Counted from the stretch's first letter, positions 1-6,795 are shown. The stretch is DNA of 12,196 nucleotides from Clostridia bacterium (GCA_016296675.1 JAEDIV010000084.1:1-12196); one strand, 5' to 3'. Notes: generated from the sequence alone by a model not told the origin. Numbers and translations: made by a program.

Positions 1-501
1 ACCGATTACGACCTTAAGCAGCATCAGGAGCATTCCGGAAAATCCATGGAATACATGGATCCCACGACGAATGAAAAGTTTATCCCCTACTGCGTAGAGC
101 CCTCTGTCGGCGTAGAAAGACTTGTTCTTGCCTTCCTTTGCAACGCATACGAAGAGGAAGAGCTTGAAGGCGGCGACGTTCGCACGGTTCTGCACCTGCA
201 TCCGGCTCTCGCGCCCATCAAGTGCGCAGTTCTCCCGCTTCAGAAAAACAAGCTGGGCGACAAAGCCAAGGAAGTTTACGCAAAACTCGCTAAGAAATTC
301 ATGTGCGAATACGACGAGACCGGCTCCATCGGCAAGCGCTATCGCCGCGCCGACGAAGCGGGCACGCCTTTCTGCGTAACCATCGACTTCGACACCCTCG
401 AAACCGGTATGGTCACCGTGCGTGAAAGAGACTCCATGCAGCAAACTCACGTCGCCATCGACGATCTTACCGGCTGGCTTGAAAGCAAAATGGAATTCTA
501 A
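1..501 (+). CDS. glyS: Glycyl-tRNA synthetase, C-terminal part (5' end outside window)
   Basis: The frame is open from base 1 to the TAA at 499-501 and gives the last 166 residues of a class II glycyl-tRNA synthetase of the single-chain, dimeric type, which attaches glycine to tRNA-Gly in the cytoplasm. The visible start contains DYDLKQHQEHSGKSMEY, which is typical of this family, followed by class II motif 3 (PSVGVERLVLAFL, Arg at visible residue 40) that helps bind ATP. From about visible residue 60 to the end lies the anticodon-binding domain (LHLHPALAPIKCAVLPL, then GSIGKRYRRADEAGTPFCVTID). The family is usually about 460 residues, so roughly two thirds of the gene lies upstream. The internal ATG codons at 46 and 55 are not starts. 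glyA begins 18 nt downstream, so the two are probably co-transcribed, which makes metabolic sense because GlyA makes glycine. The call is firm; only the upstream boundary is unseen. Confidence 0.97.
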   Translation, partial: TDYDLKQHQEHSGKSMEYMDPTTNEKFIPYCVEPSVGVERLVLAFLCNAYEEEELEGGDVRTVLHLHPALAPIKCAVLPLQKNKLGDKAKEVYAKLAKKFMCEYDETGSIGKRYRRADEAGTPFCVTIDFDTLETGMVTVRERDSMQQTHVAIDDLTGWLESKMEF

Positions 502-519
502 TTAAATGGAGGGCCGTCT

Positions 520-1755
520 ATGGCTTTTGAACTCATCCGTTCCTTCGATCCTGAACTCGCTGTCTCCTTTGATGCGGAGCTTACGCGTCAGAGAGAAAAC
601 ATCGAGCTGATTGCTTCTGAAAACTACGTAAGCGAAAAAGTTCTTGCAGCCATGGGCAGCATCATGACCAATAAGTATGCCGAAGGCTATCCGTCAAAGC
701 GCTACTACGGCGGCTGCCAGTGCGTGGACGTAGCGGAGAACCTTGCCAGAAAACGCGCATGCGAAATTTTCGGCGCAGAGCATGCCAATGTTCAGCCCCA
801 TTCCGGCGCGCAGGCGAACATCGCTGTCTATTTTGCCCTTTTAAAGCCAGGCGATACCATCATGGGCATGGCGCTTGACAACGGCGGACATCTGACCCAC
901 GGAAGTCCCGCAAACCTGTCCGGCACATATTTCAACATTGTGCCCTACGGCGTGAGCGAGGAAACGGGCATGATCGATTATGACGAGGTAATGCGCCTTG
1001 CTGTGGAGCATAAGCCGCGCCTGATCGTCGCCGGCGCAAGCGCATATCCGCGCGCGATCGACTTTAAGCGCTTCCGCGAAATCGCGGATGCCTGCGGCGC
1101 TTACTTAATGGTCGACATGGCCCACATTGCAGGCCTTGTCGCGGCAGGCGAGCACATGAATCCCGTGCCCTACGCAGATGTTGTCACCACCACCACGCAC
1201 AAAACCCTGCGCGGCCCGCGCGGCGGCATGATTCTGTGCCGTGAAAAGTATGCCAAAGCCATCGACAAAGCCATCTTCCCCGGTACGCAGGGCGGACCTC
1301 TTATGCACATCATCGCCGCCAAGGCGGTTTGCTTCAAAGAAGCGCAGGACGAATCCTTCAAGGCGTATCAAAGCCAGATCGTAAAAAATGCCGCCGCCAT
1401 GGCCAAGCGTTTCCTCGAGCGCGGCATAAAGCTCGTTTCCGGCGGCACCGACAATCACCTGATGCTTCTGGATCTTTCCGATCTTGACATCACCGGAAAA
1501 GCCCTTGAAAAAATGCTGGACGAAGCGCACATCACCGTCAACAAGAATACCGTTCCCGGTGAAAAGCGCTCCCCCTTCATCACAAGCGGCATCCGAATCG
1601 GCACCCCCGCCGTCACCACGCGCGGCATGAAGGAAGCGGAAATGACCGAAATCGCCGATATGATCGCAGACATCATTGAAAAAGGCGAAAGCGCCATCGA
1701 GGACGTTTCCAAGCGCGCGCTCTCCCTCACTGCCCGCTTCCCCTTATACGAATAA
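520..1755 (+). CDS. glyA: Serine hydroxymethyltransferase
   Basis: This 411-residue protein is a full-length PLP enzyme that converts serine and tetrahydrofolate to glycine and 5,10-methylene-tetrahydrofolate, the main entry to one-carbon metabolism. Family signatures appear in order: ELIASENYVS (residues 29-38), NKYAEGYPSKRYYGGC (51-66), the PLP-phosphate region HSGAQAN (94-100), DMAHIAGLV, and the PLP-lysine motif TTTTHKTLRGPRGG with the Schiff-base lysine at K228. The C-terminal SGIRIGTPAVTTRG motif is also intact. The length matches bacterial GlyA (about 410-420). The ATG at 520 is preceded by GGAGGG at 508-513, which fixes the start. It follows glyS after 18 nt and ends at a strong terminator, so glyS-glyA looks like the end of one transcript. 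I see no glycine riboswitch in the visible sequence. Nothing in the protein looks damaged. Confidence 0.98.
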   Translation: MAFELIRSFDPELAVSFDAELTRQRENIELIASENYVSEKVLAAMGSIMTNKYAEGYPSKRYYGGCQCVDVAENLARKRACEIFGAEHANVQPHSGAQANIAVYFALLKPGDTIMGMALDNGGHLTHGSPANLSGTYFNIVPYGVSEETGMIDYDEVMRLAVEHKPRLIVAGASAYPRAIDFKRFREIADACGAYLMVDMAHIAGLVAAGEHMNPVPYADVVTTTTHKTLRGPRGGMILCREKYAKAIDKAIFPGTQGGPLMHIIAAKAVCFKEAQDESFKAYQSQIVKNAAAMAKRFLERGIKLVSGGTDNHLMLLDLSDLDITGKALEKMLDEAHITVNKNTVPGEKRSPFITSGIRIGTPAVTTRGMKEAEMTEIADMIADIIEKGESAIEDVSKRALSLTARFPLYE

Positions 1756-1771
1756 ACGTTTATAGCAATTT

Positions 1772-1800
1772 CGCGCCCGGCAACTGCCGGGCGCGTTTTT
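1772..1800 (+). terminator. Rho-independent terminator of glyS-glyA
   Basis: A perfect 10-bp GC-rich stem (CGCGCCCGGC at 1772-1781 with GCCGGGCGCG at 1786-1795) carries a 4-nt loop AACT and is followed by five T at 1796-1800. It lies 16 nt after the glyA stop and just before the end of the convergent permease gene. Read on the - strand the stem is not followed by a T run, so it acts mainly for glyA. Confidence 0.93.
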
Positions 1801-1806
1801 CATTGT

Positions 1807-2514
1807 TCAGAACCTTTTTCTTTCAAGTACAATTGCGCCGAGAGCCGTGAACATAATCCCGGGAGCCGTCACTGCTAAAAAACGCTCGATAAAGCCGACC
1901 AGGCTCAGACCGCCGTGGAGCATGCCGTGCCAGCCCAAGTAGCTGGTAAAGAGAATGGGCGATACGCCCAGAAATGATCCAGCGACATGCAGACCCGCGT
2001 AGACAACCAGCGTAAGCAGCATCGACAGCGCAGGATTCCGGACGACTACTGCAATCAGCGCCGAAAATGCGACGAGCGTCATCAGCGGAATCAGATCAAA
2101 CAGCATGTATACGACCTGCAAATGCGATCCTGCATTCATGTCAAAAATCATCAGCACGCAGTCGATCAGGATCAGCCAAAACGCATGGCGCACACACTTA
2201 ATGAACGCAGCCAGGCATTTGGCAAAATATACCTCCATCCTTGTCACCGGCTTGACAAGGCATTGCTGAATGGATCGATCACGGATTTCGGAAGCAATCA
2301 AATCATTTACCGCCATAAACGCGATCAAGGGCAAATAGATAACGATAAGGCCGTTTCCCATCGCCACATCGCTTGCACCCGAGACATGCGTAAAAGATGC
2401 AATCGCGCGGCCGATCAGATAGGCAATCATGAAGAGGATAAAAAGTACATTGTATTTTTTTCGTCTGGCGAGTTTTCGCATCTCGCCTTTCAGGGCATTT
2501 CTTAGTCCCGTCAC
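1807..2514 (-). CDS. ABC-2-type transporter permease
   Basis: This 235-residue integral membrane protein is the likely membrane half of an ABC exporter with the ATPase encoded just upstream. Hydrophobic segments at about residues 22-40, 55-75, 108-125, 132-157, 162-183 and 212-230 give six predicted membrane helices, as in ABC-2/BcrB-like permeases. The positively charged N-terminus (KGEMRKLARRKK) and the cytoplasmic-looking stretch NDLIASEIRDRSIQQCLVKPVTRMEVYFAK (in two parts around residues 70-99) after helix 2 are typical of the family: the latter resembles the 'E-x-x-x-G/R-T/S' coupling region of ABC-2 permeases. The start is GTG (2512-2514), overlapping the TGA of the ATPase gene as GTGA, which implies translational coupling. 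The stop at 1807-1809 is 6-7 nt from the convergent glyA terminator. The substrate cannot be read: relatives handle peptides, antibiotics or other amphiphiles. Confidence 0.85.
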   Translation of the reverse strand: MTGLRNALKGEMRKLARRKKYNVLFILFMIAYLIGRAIASFTHVSGASDVAMGNGLIVIYLPLIAFMAVNDLIASEIRDRSIQQCLVKPVTRMEVYFAKCLAAFIKCVRHAFWLILIDCVLMIFDMNAGSHLQVVYMLFDLIPLMTLVAFSALIAVVVRNPALSMLLTLVVYAGLHVAGSFLGVSPILFTSYLGWHGMLHGGLSLVGFIERFLAVTAPGIMFTALGAIVLERKRF

Positions 2515-3233
2515 ACTTCTTCCCCCATTCTGACCGCAAGATAATACTCCTCAAGCGTGCGCCCGTCCTTCGTGGCTTCTGTCATGGGAACATCTTTGAT
2601 CACTTCGCCCTCATGAAGAATGATGACGCGCATTGCAAGCCGCTCGATTTCGGACGCCAAGTGGCTGGACACAACCGCAGCCGCGCCGGATTCCGCGCAC
2701 GACAGGCGAATCGCTTCCTTTGCTTTCGCCGCGCTTTCAATGTCAAGGCCGTTTGTCGGTTCATCCAGAAGCAGAAGCTTTTTCCCGCCGATAAAAGTCA
2801 TGGCAAGACCCAGGCGCTGTTTCATGCCGAGCGAGTAGTTCTTCACCTTGTCCTTCGCATATTTCGCAAGGCCTACCTTTTCAAGCGCATCCGAAACCGC
2901 CTTTTTATTTTTTACGCCCAGATAATCACAGGCAAACAGCAGATTCTCCCGCCCGGTCATGTAAGAATACAGCGCCGGCGTTTCAATGAGCGCGCCCACG
3001 GATGCAAGCGCCTTTTCAGGCAAATTCTTCATGCTGATTCCCGTCACGCGCACTTCGCCCCCGTCCGGACGCATTAGTCCGCAGGCAACTTTCATCAGCG
3101 TCGTTTTGCCGCTTCCGTTTGCGCCAAGAAGACCTACAATCTCGCCTTCATTGATGACGAGGGTCGTCTTCTTAAGCCCACGTCCGTTTGGAAACACGCG
3201 TGAAACGCCCATAAGCTCAAGTACTGCGTTCAT
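2511..3233 (-). CDS. ABC transporter ATP-binding protein (BcrA-like exporter ATPase)
   Basis: This 240-residue cytoplasmic nucleotide-binding domain powers the permease encoded after it. Motifs in order are Walker A GANGSGKT (37-44), a Q-loop region ALIETPALYSY (81-91) in which Glu84 stands where most ABC proteins have Gln, the signature YSLGMKQRLGLA (133-144), Walker B LLLLDEPTNGLD (153-164) and the switch His191 in SSHLASEIERLA. The 'ALIE-x-PALY' variant with Glu is common in the bacitracin-resistance and lantibiotic-immunity (BcrA-type) subfamily, so I read it as subfamily character and not damage. The ATG at 3231-3233 sits 3 nt after the stop of the upstream membrane protein, and its GGAGGA (complement of 3241-3246) lies inside that gene's last codons. 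The tight packing supports one operon of three genes. Substrate is unknown. Confidence 0.93.
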   Translation of the reverse strand: MNAVLELMGVSRVFPNGRGLKKTTLVINEGEIVGLLGANGSGKTTLMKVACGLMRPDGGEVRVTGISMKNLPEKALASVGALIETPALYSYMTGRENLLFACDYLGVKNKKAVSDALEKVGLAKYAKDKVKNYSLGMKQRLGLAMTFIGGKKLLLLDEPTNGLDIESAAKAKEAIRLSCAESGAAAVVSSHLASEIERLAMRVIILHEGEVIKDVPMTEATKDGRTLEEYYLAVRMGEEV

Positions 3234-3236
3234 AGA

Positions 3237-4466
3237 CTATTCCTCCACCATTTCCGAATAGTGTACAAAGTATTTCTTTCCGAGAAATTCGATTGTCTCA
3301 TTGTAAAAAACGGTTTTAGTGGGTGTTTTCTGCTCTTCTTTTTCCGTGTATCCTTCAAGCGCGCTTATATCGACGTGGGTTTTGTTGTAATCGTCAAACG
3401 TAAACAGGATTTCGATTTCACCTTCATAGGTTGTTCCCGCAACATCCTGAATGCTGCCTTTGCCCGTAAGGTTTATACGCGTTATATAACCTTCGTCAGA
3501 TACGTCAAATTTTCCGTGTACAAAATGAATATTCGCATTCTTCGGAAAGTCCAGCGGGCTCATATTTTCCTTCAAAGGTTTTCCTTCCGAAAGGCGCTGG
3601 ATATACATCTCCTTCCTGGAAGGATAAACTTCGTATGTTCCGTCCGTTTCAACGAATATACATCCGTTTTCGTATGCCTGCTTTCCGATATCCGTATATT
3701 TTTGTCTGACTTCACGCTCGAATTCATAATAGGCGTCACGCAAGTAACGGTTTTCATGGTATAAGTCAAATACTCTTTCGTCCATTTCCTTTCCGCATCT
3801 TTCGAAATGCTCTTTCTTAAGCAGTTCATCAAAATCCATGTACTGAACACTGAAATACCCGTCGGATGCGCCCGTGATCAGATCCGTTTCATTGATGAGC
3901 TCCAGAAACAGTTTGGCAAGATCGGGAAGCTGCTGCTGTTTAAGCGTGATTTCATAACGGTTTCCGCCGGAAACAGGCTCGCGAACAAACTGGTTTTTGG
4001 CGCTGCCCATGGAAAAGTCCGCAAACAATTTGACAATTTTGATAATGGTGTCCGTTCCGTCATCTTCGTCGCTTCCAGCCGTAAAGGGCACAAAAGTGAA
4101 GCTGTCCATGCCTGTGTCGTACGATTGATAAGTCTTGTTTTCGTGGTCGATATTTATATATCTTTTGCCTTCAAAAACGTATGCTTCACTCGCAGCCTCA
4201 TTATCGATATGATCGATTTCAAGTTCATAGGTGTCGGAACCGTTCATTTTACTGTACAGTTCAACGTCGAGCTTTTTCCCGCCGTTCACAAATCCGGTTA
4301 CCCGTCCGCTTACCGCAACGCTCTTCGTATCCGTAAGGCTTTTTACTCCCGCCCTAAACACAGTTTCATAGCCGTTTCCGCTGCCCGACAAAAGGACAAC
4401 GGCGGTGGCGGATAAGATAGCAGCAATGAGCAAAACGCAAAGCGCAGTTTTCATTCGCCTGGTCAT
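3237..4466 (-). CDS. Unrecognised membrane-anchored extracytoplasmic protein
   Basis: I do not recognise this 409-residue protein. It begins MTRRMKTALC and then has one hydrophobic helix (about residues 8-27), so it looks like an uncleaved signal anchor or signal peptide with the rest outside the cell. There is no lipobox: the only early Cys (C10) is too close to the start. The exported part is hydrophilic and rich in alternating beta-like strands, for example SGRVTGFVNGGKKLDVELYS (53-72) and YVFEGKRYINID (96-107), with a more helical centre at about 210-265 and a second strand-rich part from 312 to the end. The strand pattern faintly recalls LolA/LppX-type folds; that is only an impression. 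GGGAG (complement of 4476-4480) is 9 nt from the ATG and fixes the start. It leads the operon with the ABC ATPase and permease, which suggests a sensor, substrate-binding or accessory role. The base composition looks more AT-rich than that of neighbouring housekeeping genes. Confidence 0.8.
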   Translation of the reverse strand: MTRRMKTALCVLLIAAILSATAVVLLSGSGNGYETVFRAGVKSLTDTKSVAVSGRVTGFVNGGKKLDVELYSKMNGSDTYELEIDHIDNEAASEAYVFEGKRYINIDHENKTYQSYDTGMDSFTFVPFTAGSDEDDGTDTIIKIVKLFADFSMGSAKNQFVREPVSGGNRYEITLKQQQLPDLAKLFLELINETDLITGASDGYFSVQYMDFDELLKKEHFERCGKEMDERVFDLYHENRYLRDAYYEFEREVRQKYTDIGKQAYENGCIFVETDGTYEVYPSRKEMYIQRLSEGKPLKENMSPLDFPKNANIHFVHGKFDVSDEGYITRINLTGKGSIQDVAGTTYEGEIEILFTFDDYNKTHVDISALEGYTEKEEQKTPTKTVFYNETIEFLGKKYFVHYSEMVEE

Positions 4467-4502
4467 GATTTTCAGCTCCCTTCCATATTTCGGTAATTAG
4501 AC

Positions 4503-4515
4503 GTGCATTCATGCA
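4503..4515. other. Inverted repeat in the divergent intergenic region
   Basis: GTGCA-TTCA-TGCA lies between the two divergent genes, just upstream of the -35 box at 4529. The same spacing and half-sites (GTGCA-N4-TGCA) occur between -35 and -10 of the iscR promoter at 6720-6733. It may be a binding site for a shared regulator, or chance. For the leftward operon I could not find a convincing promoter in 4467-4528. Confidence 0.25.
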
Positions 4516-4528
4516 AGCTTGTTCCTGC

Positions 4529-4557
4529 TTGACAGAAATTTTAAGGTAGGCTACAAT
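4529..4557 (+). promoter_or_regulatory. Sigma-A-type promoter of the Ig-repeat protein gene
   Basis: TTGACA at 4529-4534 and TACAAT at 4552-4557 are separated by 17 nt: a perfect -35 box, a one-mismatch -10 box and ideal spacing. Transcription would begin near 4564, leaving a leader of about 24 nt before the TTG start at 4588. This rules out any upstream translation start for the following gene. Confidence 0.85.
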
Positions 4558-4587
4558 ACCAGTATCCAAAATCGGAGGAAAATTCCC

Positions 4588-6630
4588 TTGAAGATGATCA
4601 AATACATTTTAAAAGTACTAATCGTGCTTGTTTTTCTTCAGCTGAGCGCTCTTGCCGACGGGTTTTATACAAACTCGGGGGAGATCATTTATGCCGGCCA
4701 GTGTCCCGAAGGATATCAGGAAATCGCTGAAAAGCTTTCCCTGGGCGTAGGCGAAATGCGCGTAATCGTAAGTGAAGCCAAGTATTTCGCCTCTGACGAT
4801 ATGGATATTCTGACCATTGACGAATTCGGCGTCATGCATGCGCTGGCGCCCGGCAAGACCACCGTATCCGTATATCTTGAGGAAAACAACCGAAAGGATT
4901 TTACGGTTGAAGTTTCAAAGGCGCCTTCATCGCTTAAGCTTTCCAAGAGCAAAAGCACGCTTGTAATCGGAGAAACTTATCAGCTGAAAGCTACGCTGAC
5001 CAAATCCACTGTCGCCACAATCACATGGTATTCCTCCTCTCCCGGCATTGTGGACGTAGACGACACGGGTCGTCTGACCGCGCTGGGCGAAGGCACCTGC
5101 ACAATCACTGCGCGCACGCACAACGGACTTACGGCAGAATGCACCGTGAAAGTCACGCTGCCTCCGCCCGCTCAGATCGAACTGTTCACGGACACCTATC
5201 AACTGGCTGTCGGCGAAAGCGCAAGCGTTCTTTATACGCTCAAAGGCGGGTACAATGAAACCGTCGAATGGACCACGCTGAATGATGCTGTTGCCGTTGT
5301 CGATCAAAACGGCGTTATCACCGCTGTAGCCCCCGGAAAAACCGTCATATGCATGGAAGCGTCCGGCGGAGACATCCTCTTTGTCGATGTTCTGGTCGAC
5401 GAGGGCTCGACCAAGGTTGAATTTCTCTCCTCTGAAATGACGATGTATACCGGCGGCCGTCTCATCATTGAGCCTGTCGTCGAGGGCGGCAGCGGCAAAT
5501 ACGAATATGTGTCCATGGATGAATCGATCGCATCCATCGATCCCGAAACCGGAGAAATCTGCGCAAAGCGCGCAGGCAGCGTATACATTCTGGCGCTTAC
5601 ACCCAATTATGCATTCGATGAATTTTTGCTGAATATCGTTAATGGCCCCGATGCGCTCATCCTCACCCCGGAAAGATACGAAATCGCCGTCGGAGATTCC
5701 ATTTATACGAGCAACAATCTTTCAGGCTTTGAAAGCCAGTATCTCTGGTACGAAAGCAGCAATCCGGAAATTGCAGGCGTTAATGAATACGGTATGATCA
5801 CCGGCGTCAAAAAAGGTACCGCCGTCATCAGCATCCATTCCGGCGGCCTTGTGGGCGCTGCGGAAATCAGCGTTCTTCCGGTCGCAGAAAAAATTACGGC
5901 GCAGCCTGAAGCAAACGTACTGGGCATGGGCGATTCCTGCAAAGTTTCCTACACCCTTTCAAAAGGCACCGGCACTGTCCGCTATTCTTCCTCCGATCCG
6001 GCCATTGCACGGGTGAACGAAGAGACCGGCACGATTTATGCGCTTTCCGAAGGCACATGCAAAATCACCCTCACCCTGCAAAACGATGTATCCGATACCT
6101 TCACGCTTGAGGTTCGACCCGCGCCGGAAAGCGTATATATTGAAAAAGGCGCTTATACCCTCGCCGCAAGCAACAGCCACATCATTCGTTTCGGCGTAAA
6201 CGAGGGCGCTGCCACGCAATTTGCCGTCTCCTCCTCCGACCCGGAAATTGTCCGCTATGAAGGCGGCATGCTGATCTGTCCGGGCAAAACCGGAAACGCT
6301 GTCATCACGGTTTTGACGCACAACGGGCTCTCGGCCAAAGCGGACATAAATGTGATTCCCGCACCCGGTGAAATCGGCGTTCACGCCGAAAAGCTTACCC
6401 TGAATCCGGATTTTGATTATTATGTCATCCTGCGTGAAGGCAAAACGCACGCGCTTGACGCCTATATTGAAAACGTTCCGGATATCGTAATCCTGTATTC
6501 CGCATCGCATCCGAAAACTGCGAGCGTGGACGAAAGCGGCGTGGTCACCGCTCACAAGAAAGGCACCAGCCTCATCACCGTTTCCCTCTTCTCAGGAACC
6601 GAAGCGCGCGTATTGATTTGCGTCGAATAA
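4588..6630 (+). CDS. Secreted protein of about eight tandem Big2-type Ig-like domains
   Basis: This 680-residue protein starts at TTG 4588, 9 nt after GGAGG (4574-4578). The open frame extends to 4519, but the promoter at 4529-4557 excludes that, and ATG 4594 is a poorer fit (15 nt from the site). Residues 1-23 form a signal peptide (basic start, hydrophobic ILKVLIVLVFLQLSALA, cleavage likely after Ala21-Leu-Ala23). The rest is about eight repeats of 75-85 residues, at roughly 45-112, 114-191, 194-270, 275-350, 354-429, 433-509, 513-590 and 594-680. Each carries the Big2 pattern: a strand such as LVIGETYQL, then W/Y-x-S-S-x-P-x-I-x-x-V, then G-x-I/L-T-A, then G-T/K-x-x-I. The first and last are the most divergent. 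No LPXTG, SLH, lysin or C-terminal membrane helix follows, so it is predicted to be released or held by partners. Big2 domains commonly act in adhesion or as spacers in surface proteins; the specific role is unknown. Confidence 0.88.
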   Translation: MKMIKYILKVLIVLVFLQLSALADGFYTNSGEIIYAGQCPEGYQEIAEKLSLGVGEMRVIVSEAKYFASDDMDILTIDEFGVMHALAPGKTTVSVYLEENNRKDFTVEVSKAPSSLKLSKSKSTLVIGETYQLKATLTKSTVATITWYSSSPGIVDVDDTGRLTALGEGTCTITARTHNGLTAECTVKVTLPPPAQIELFTDTYQLAVGESASVLYTLKGGYNETVEWTTLNDAVAVVDQNGVITAVAPGKTVICMEASGGDILFVDVLVDEGSTKVEFLSSEMTMYTGGRLIIEPVVEGGSGKYEYVSMDESIASIDPETGEICAKRAGSVYILALTPNYAFDEFLLNIVNGPDALILTPERYEIAVGDSIYTSNNLSGFESQYLWYESSNPEIAGVNEYGMITGVKKGTAVISIHSGGLVGAAEISVLPVAEKITAQPEANVLGMGDSCKVSYTLSKGTGTVRYSSSDPAIARVNEETGTIYALSEGTCKITLTLQNDVSDTFTLEVRPAPESVYIEKGAYTLAASNSHIIRFGVNEGAATQFAVSSSDPEIVRYEGGMLICPGKTGNAVITVLTHNGLSAKADINVIPAPGEIGVHAEKLTLNPDFDYYVILREGKTHALDAYIENVPDIVILYSASHPKTASVDESGVVTAHKKGTSLITVSLFSGTEARVLICVE

Positions 6631-6651
6631 AACCCTTAAAAATCATCCTCT

Positions 6652-6690
6652 GAGGCGCACAAACGTCGAATGTTTGTGCGCCTCGTTAAT
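6652..6690 (+). terminator. Hairpin terminator after the Ig-repeat gene
   Basis: A perfect 13-bp stem (GAGGCGCACAAAC at 6652-6664, GTTTGTGCGCCTC at 6672-6684) with a 7-nt loop lies 21 nt after the stop. The following GTTAATTTCC is only a weak T tract, so termination may be partial. It ends immediately before the first iscR operator. Confidence 0.7.
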
Positions 6691-6713
6691 TTCCTATAAA
6701 TTGGTCGGAATTA
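6687..6713. promoter_or_regulatory. Upstream operator-like site of iscR (site 1)
   Basis: TAATTtCC (6687-6694) and GGaATTA (6707-6713) form an imperfect dyad that ends right at the -35 box. Its core CCTATAAATTGGTCGGAATT (6693-6712) matches the core of site 2 (6759-6778) at 17 of 20 positions, 66 bp apart. The TTCC...GGAA edges recall Rrf2-family (CymR/IscR) operators. Binding by the adjacent IscR is inferred. Confidence 0.7.
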
Positions 6714-6714
6714 C

Positions 6715-6743
6715 TTGACGTGCACAAATGCACACGTTATAAT
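6715..6743 (+). promoter_or_regulatory. iscR promoter
   Basis: TTGACG (6715-6720) and a perfect TATAAT (6738-6743) are separated by 17 nt. The spacer holds an inverted repeat GTGCA-CAAA-TGCAC (6720-6733). The expected start of transcription is near 6750, so site 1 lies upstream of the -35 box and site 2 lies over the first transcribed bases. Confidence 0.88.
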
Positions 6744-6752
6744 AAGCACGAT

Positions 6753-6779
6753 GAATCCCCTACAAAATGGTCGGGATTC
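6753..6779. promoter_or_regulatory. Downstream operator-like site of iscR (site 2)
   Basis: GAATCCC (6753-6759) and GGGATTC (6773-6779) are a perfect 7-bp inverted repeat with a 13-nt centre. The site covers about +3 to +29, where a bound repressor would block transcription. It is the better dyad of the two related sites, and lies 16 nt upstream of the IscR start codon. Confidence 0.75.
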
Positions 6780-6795
6780 AACATGGAGGATATCA

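Noticed and set aside
1..519. Possible glycine riboswitch linked to glyS-glyA
   Set aside because: The visible bases before glyA are coding sequence for glyS plus an 18-nt gap, with no room for an aptamer. Anything upstream of glyS is outside the window.
5959..6555. Open frame (198 codons) on the - strand opposite the Ig-repeat gene
   Set aside because: It overlaps the convincing secreted-protein gene completely and shows no domain, signal or supporting context.
4588..6630. Tandem Ig-like repeats considered as a nucleotide-level repeat array or CRISPR-like structure
   Set aside because: The repeats are protein domains with strongly diverged DNA. There are no short identical direct repeats with spacers.
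6652..6684. The 13-bp inverted repeat considered as an insertion-sequence end
   Set aside because: It is a hairpin with a 7-nt loop directly after a stop codon, with no transposase or matching distant partner. Terminator is the simpler reading.
6715..6795. Upstream extension of iscR to 6715
   Set aside because: The TTG at 6715 is part of the -35 box, and the extension crosses the promoter and operator 2. The Rrf2 domain begins exactly at ATG 6796.
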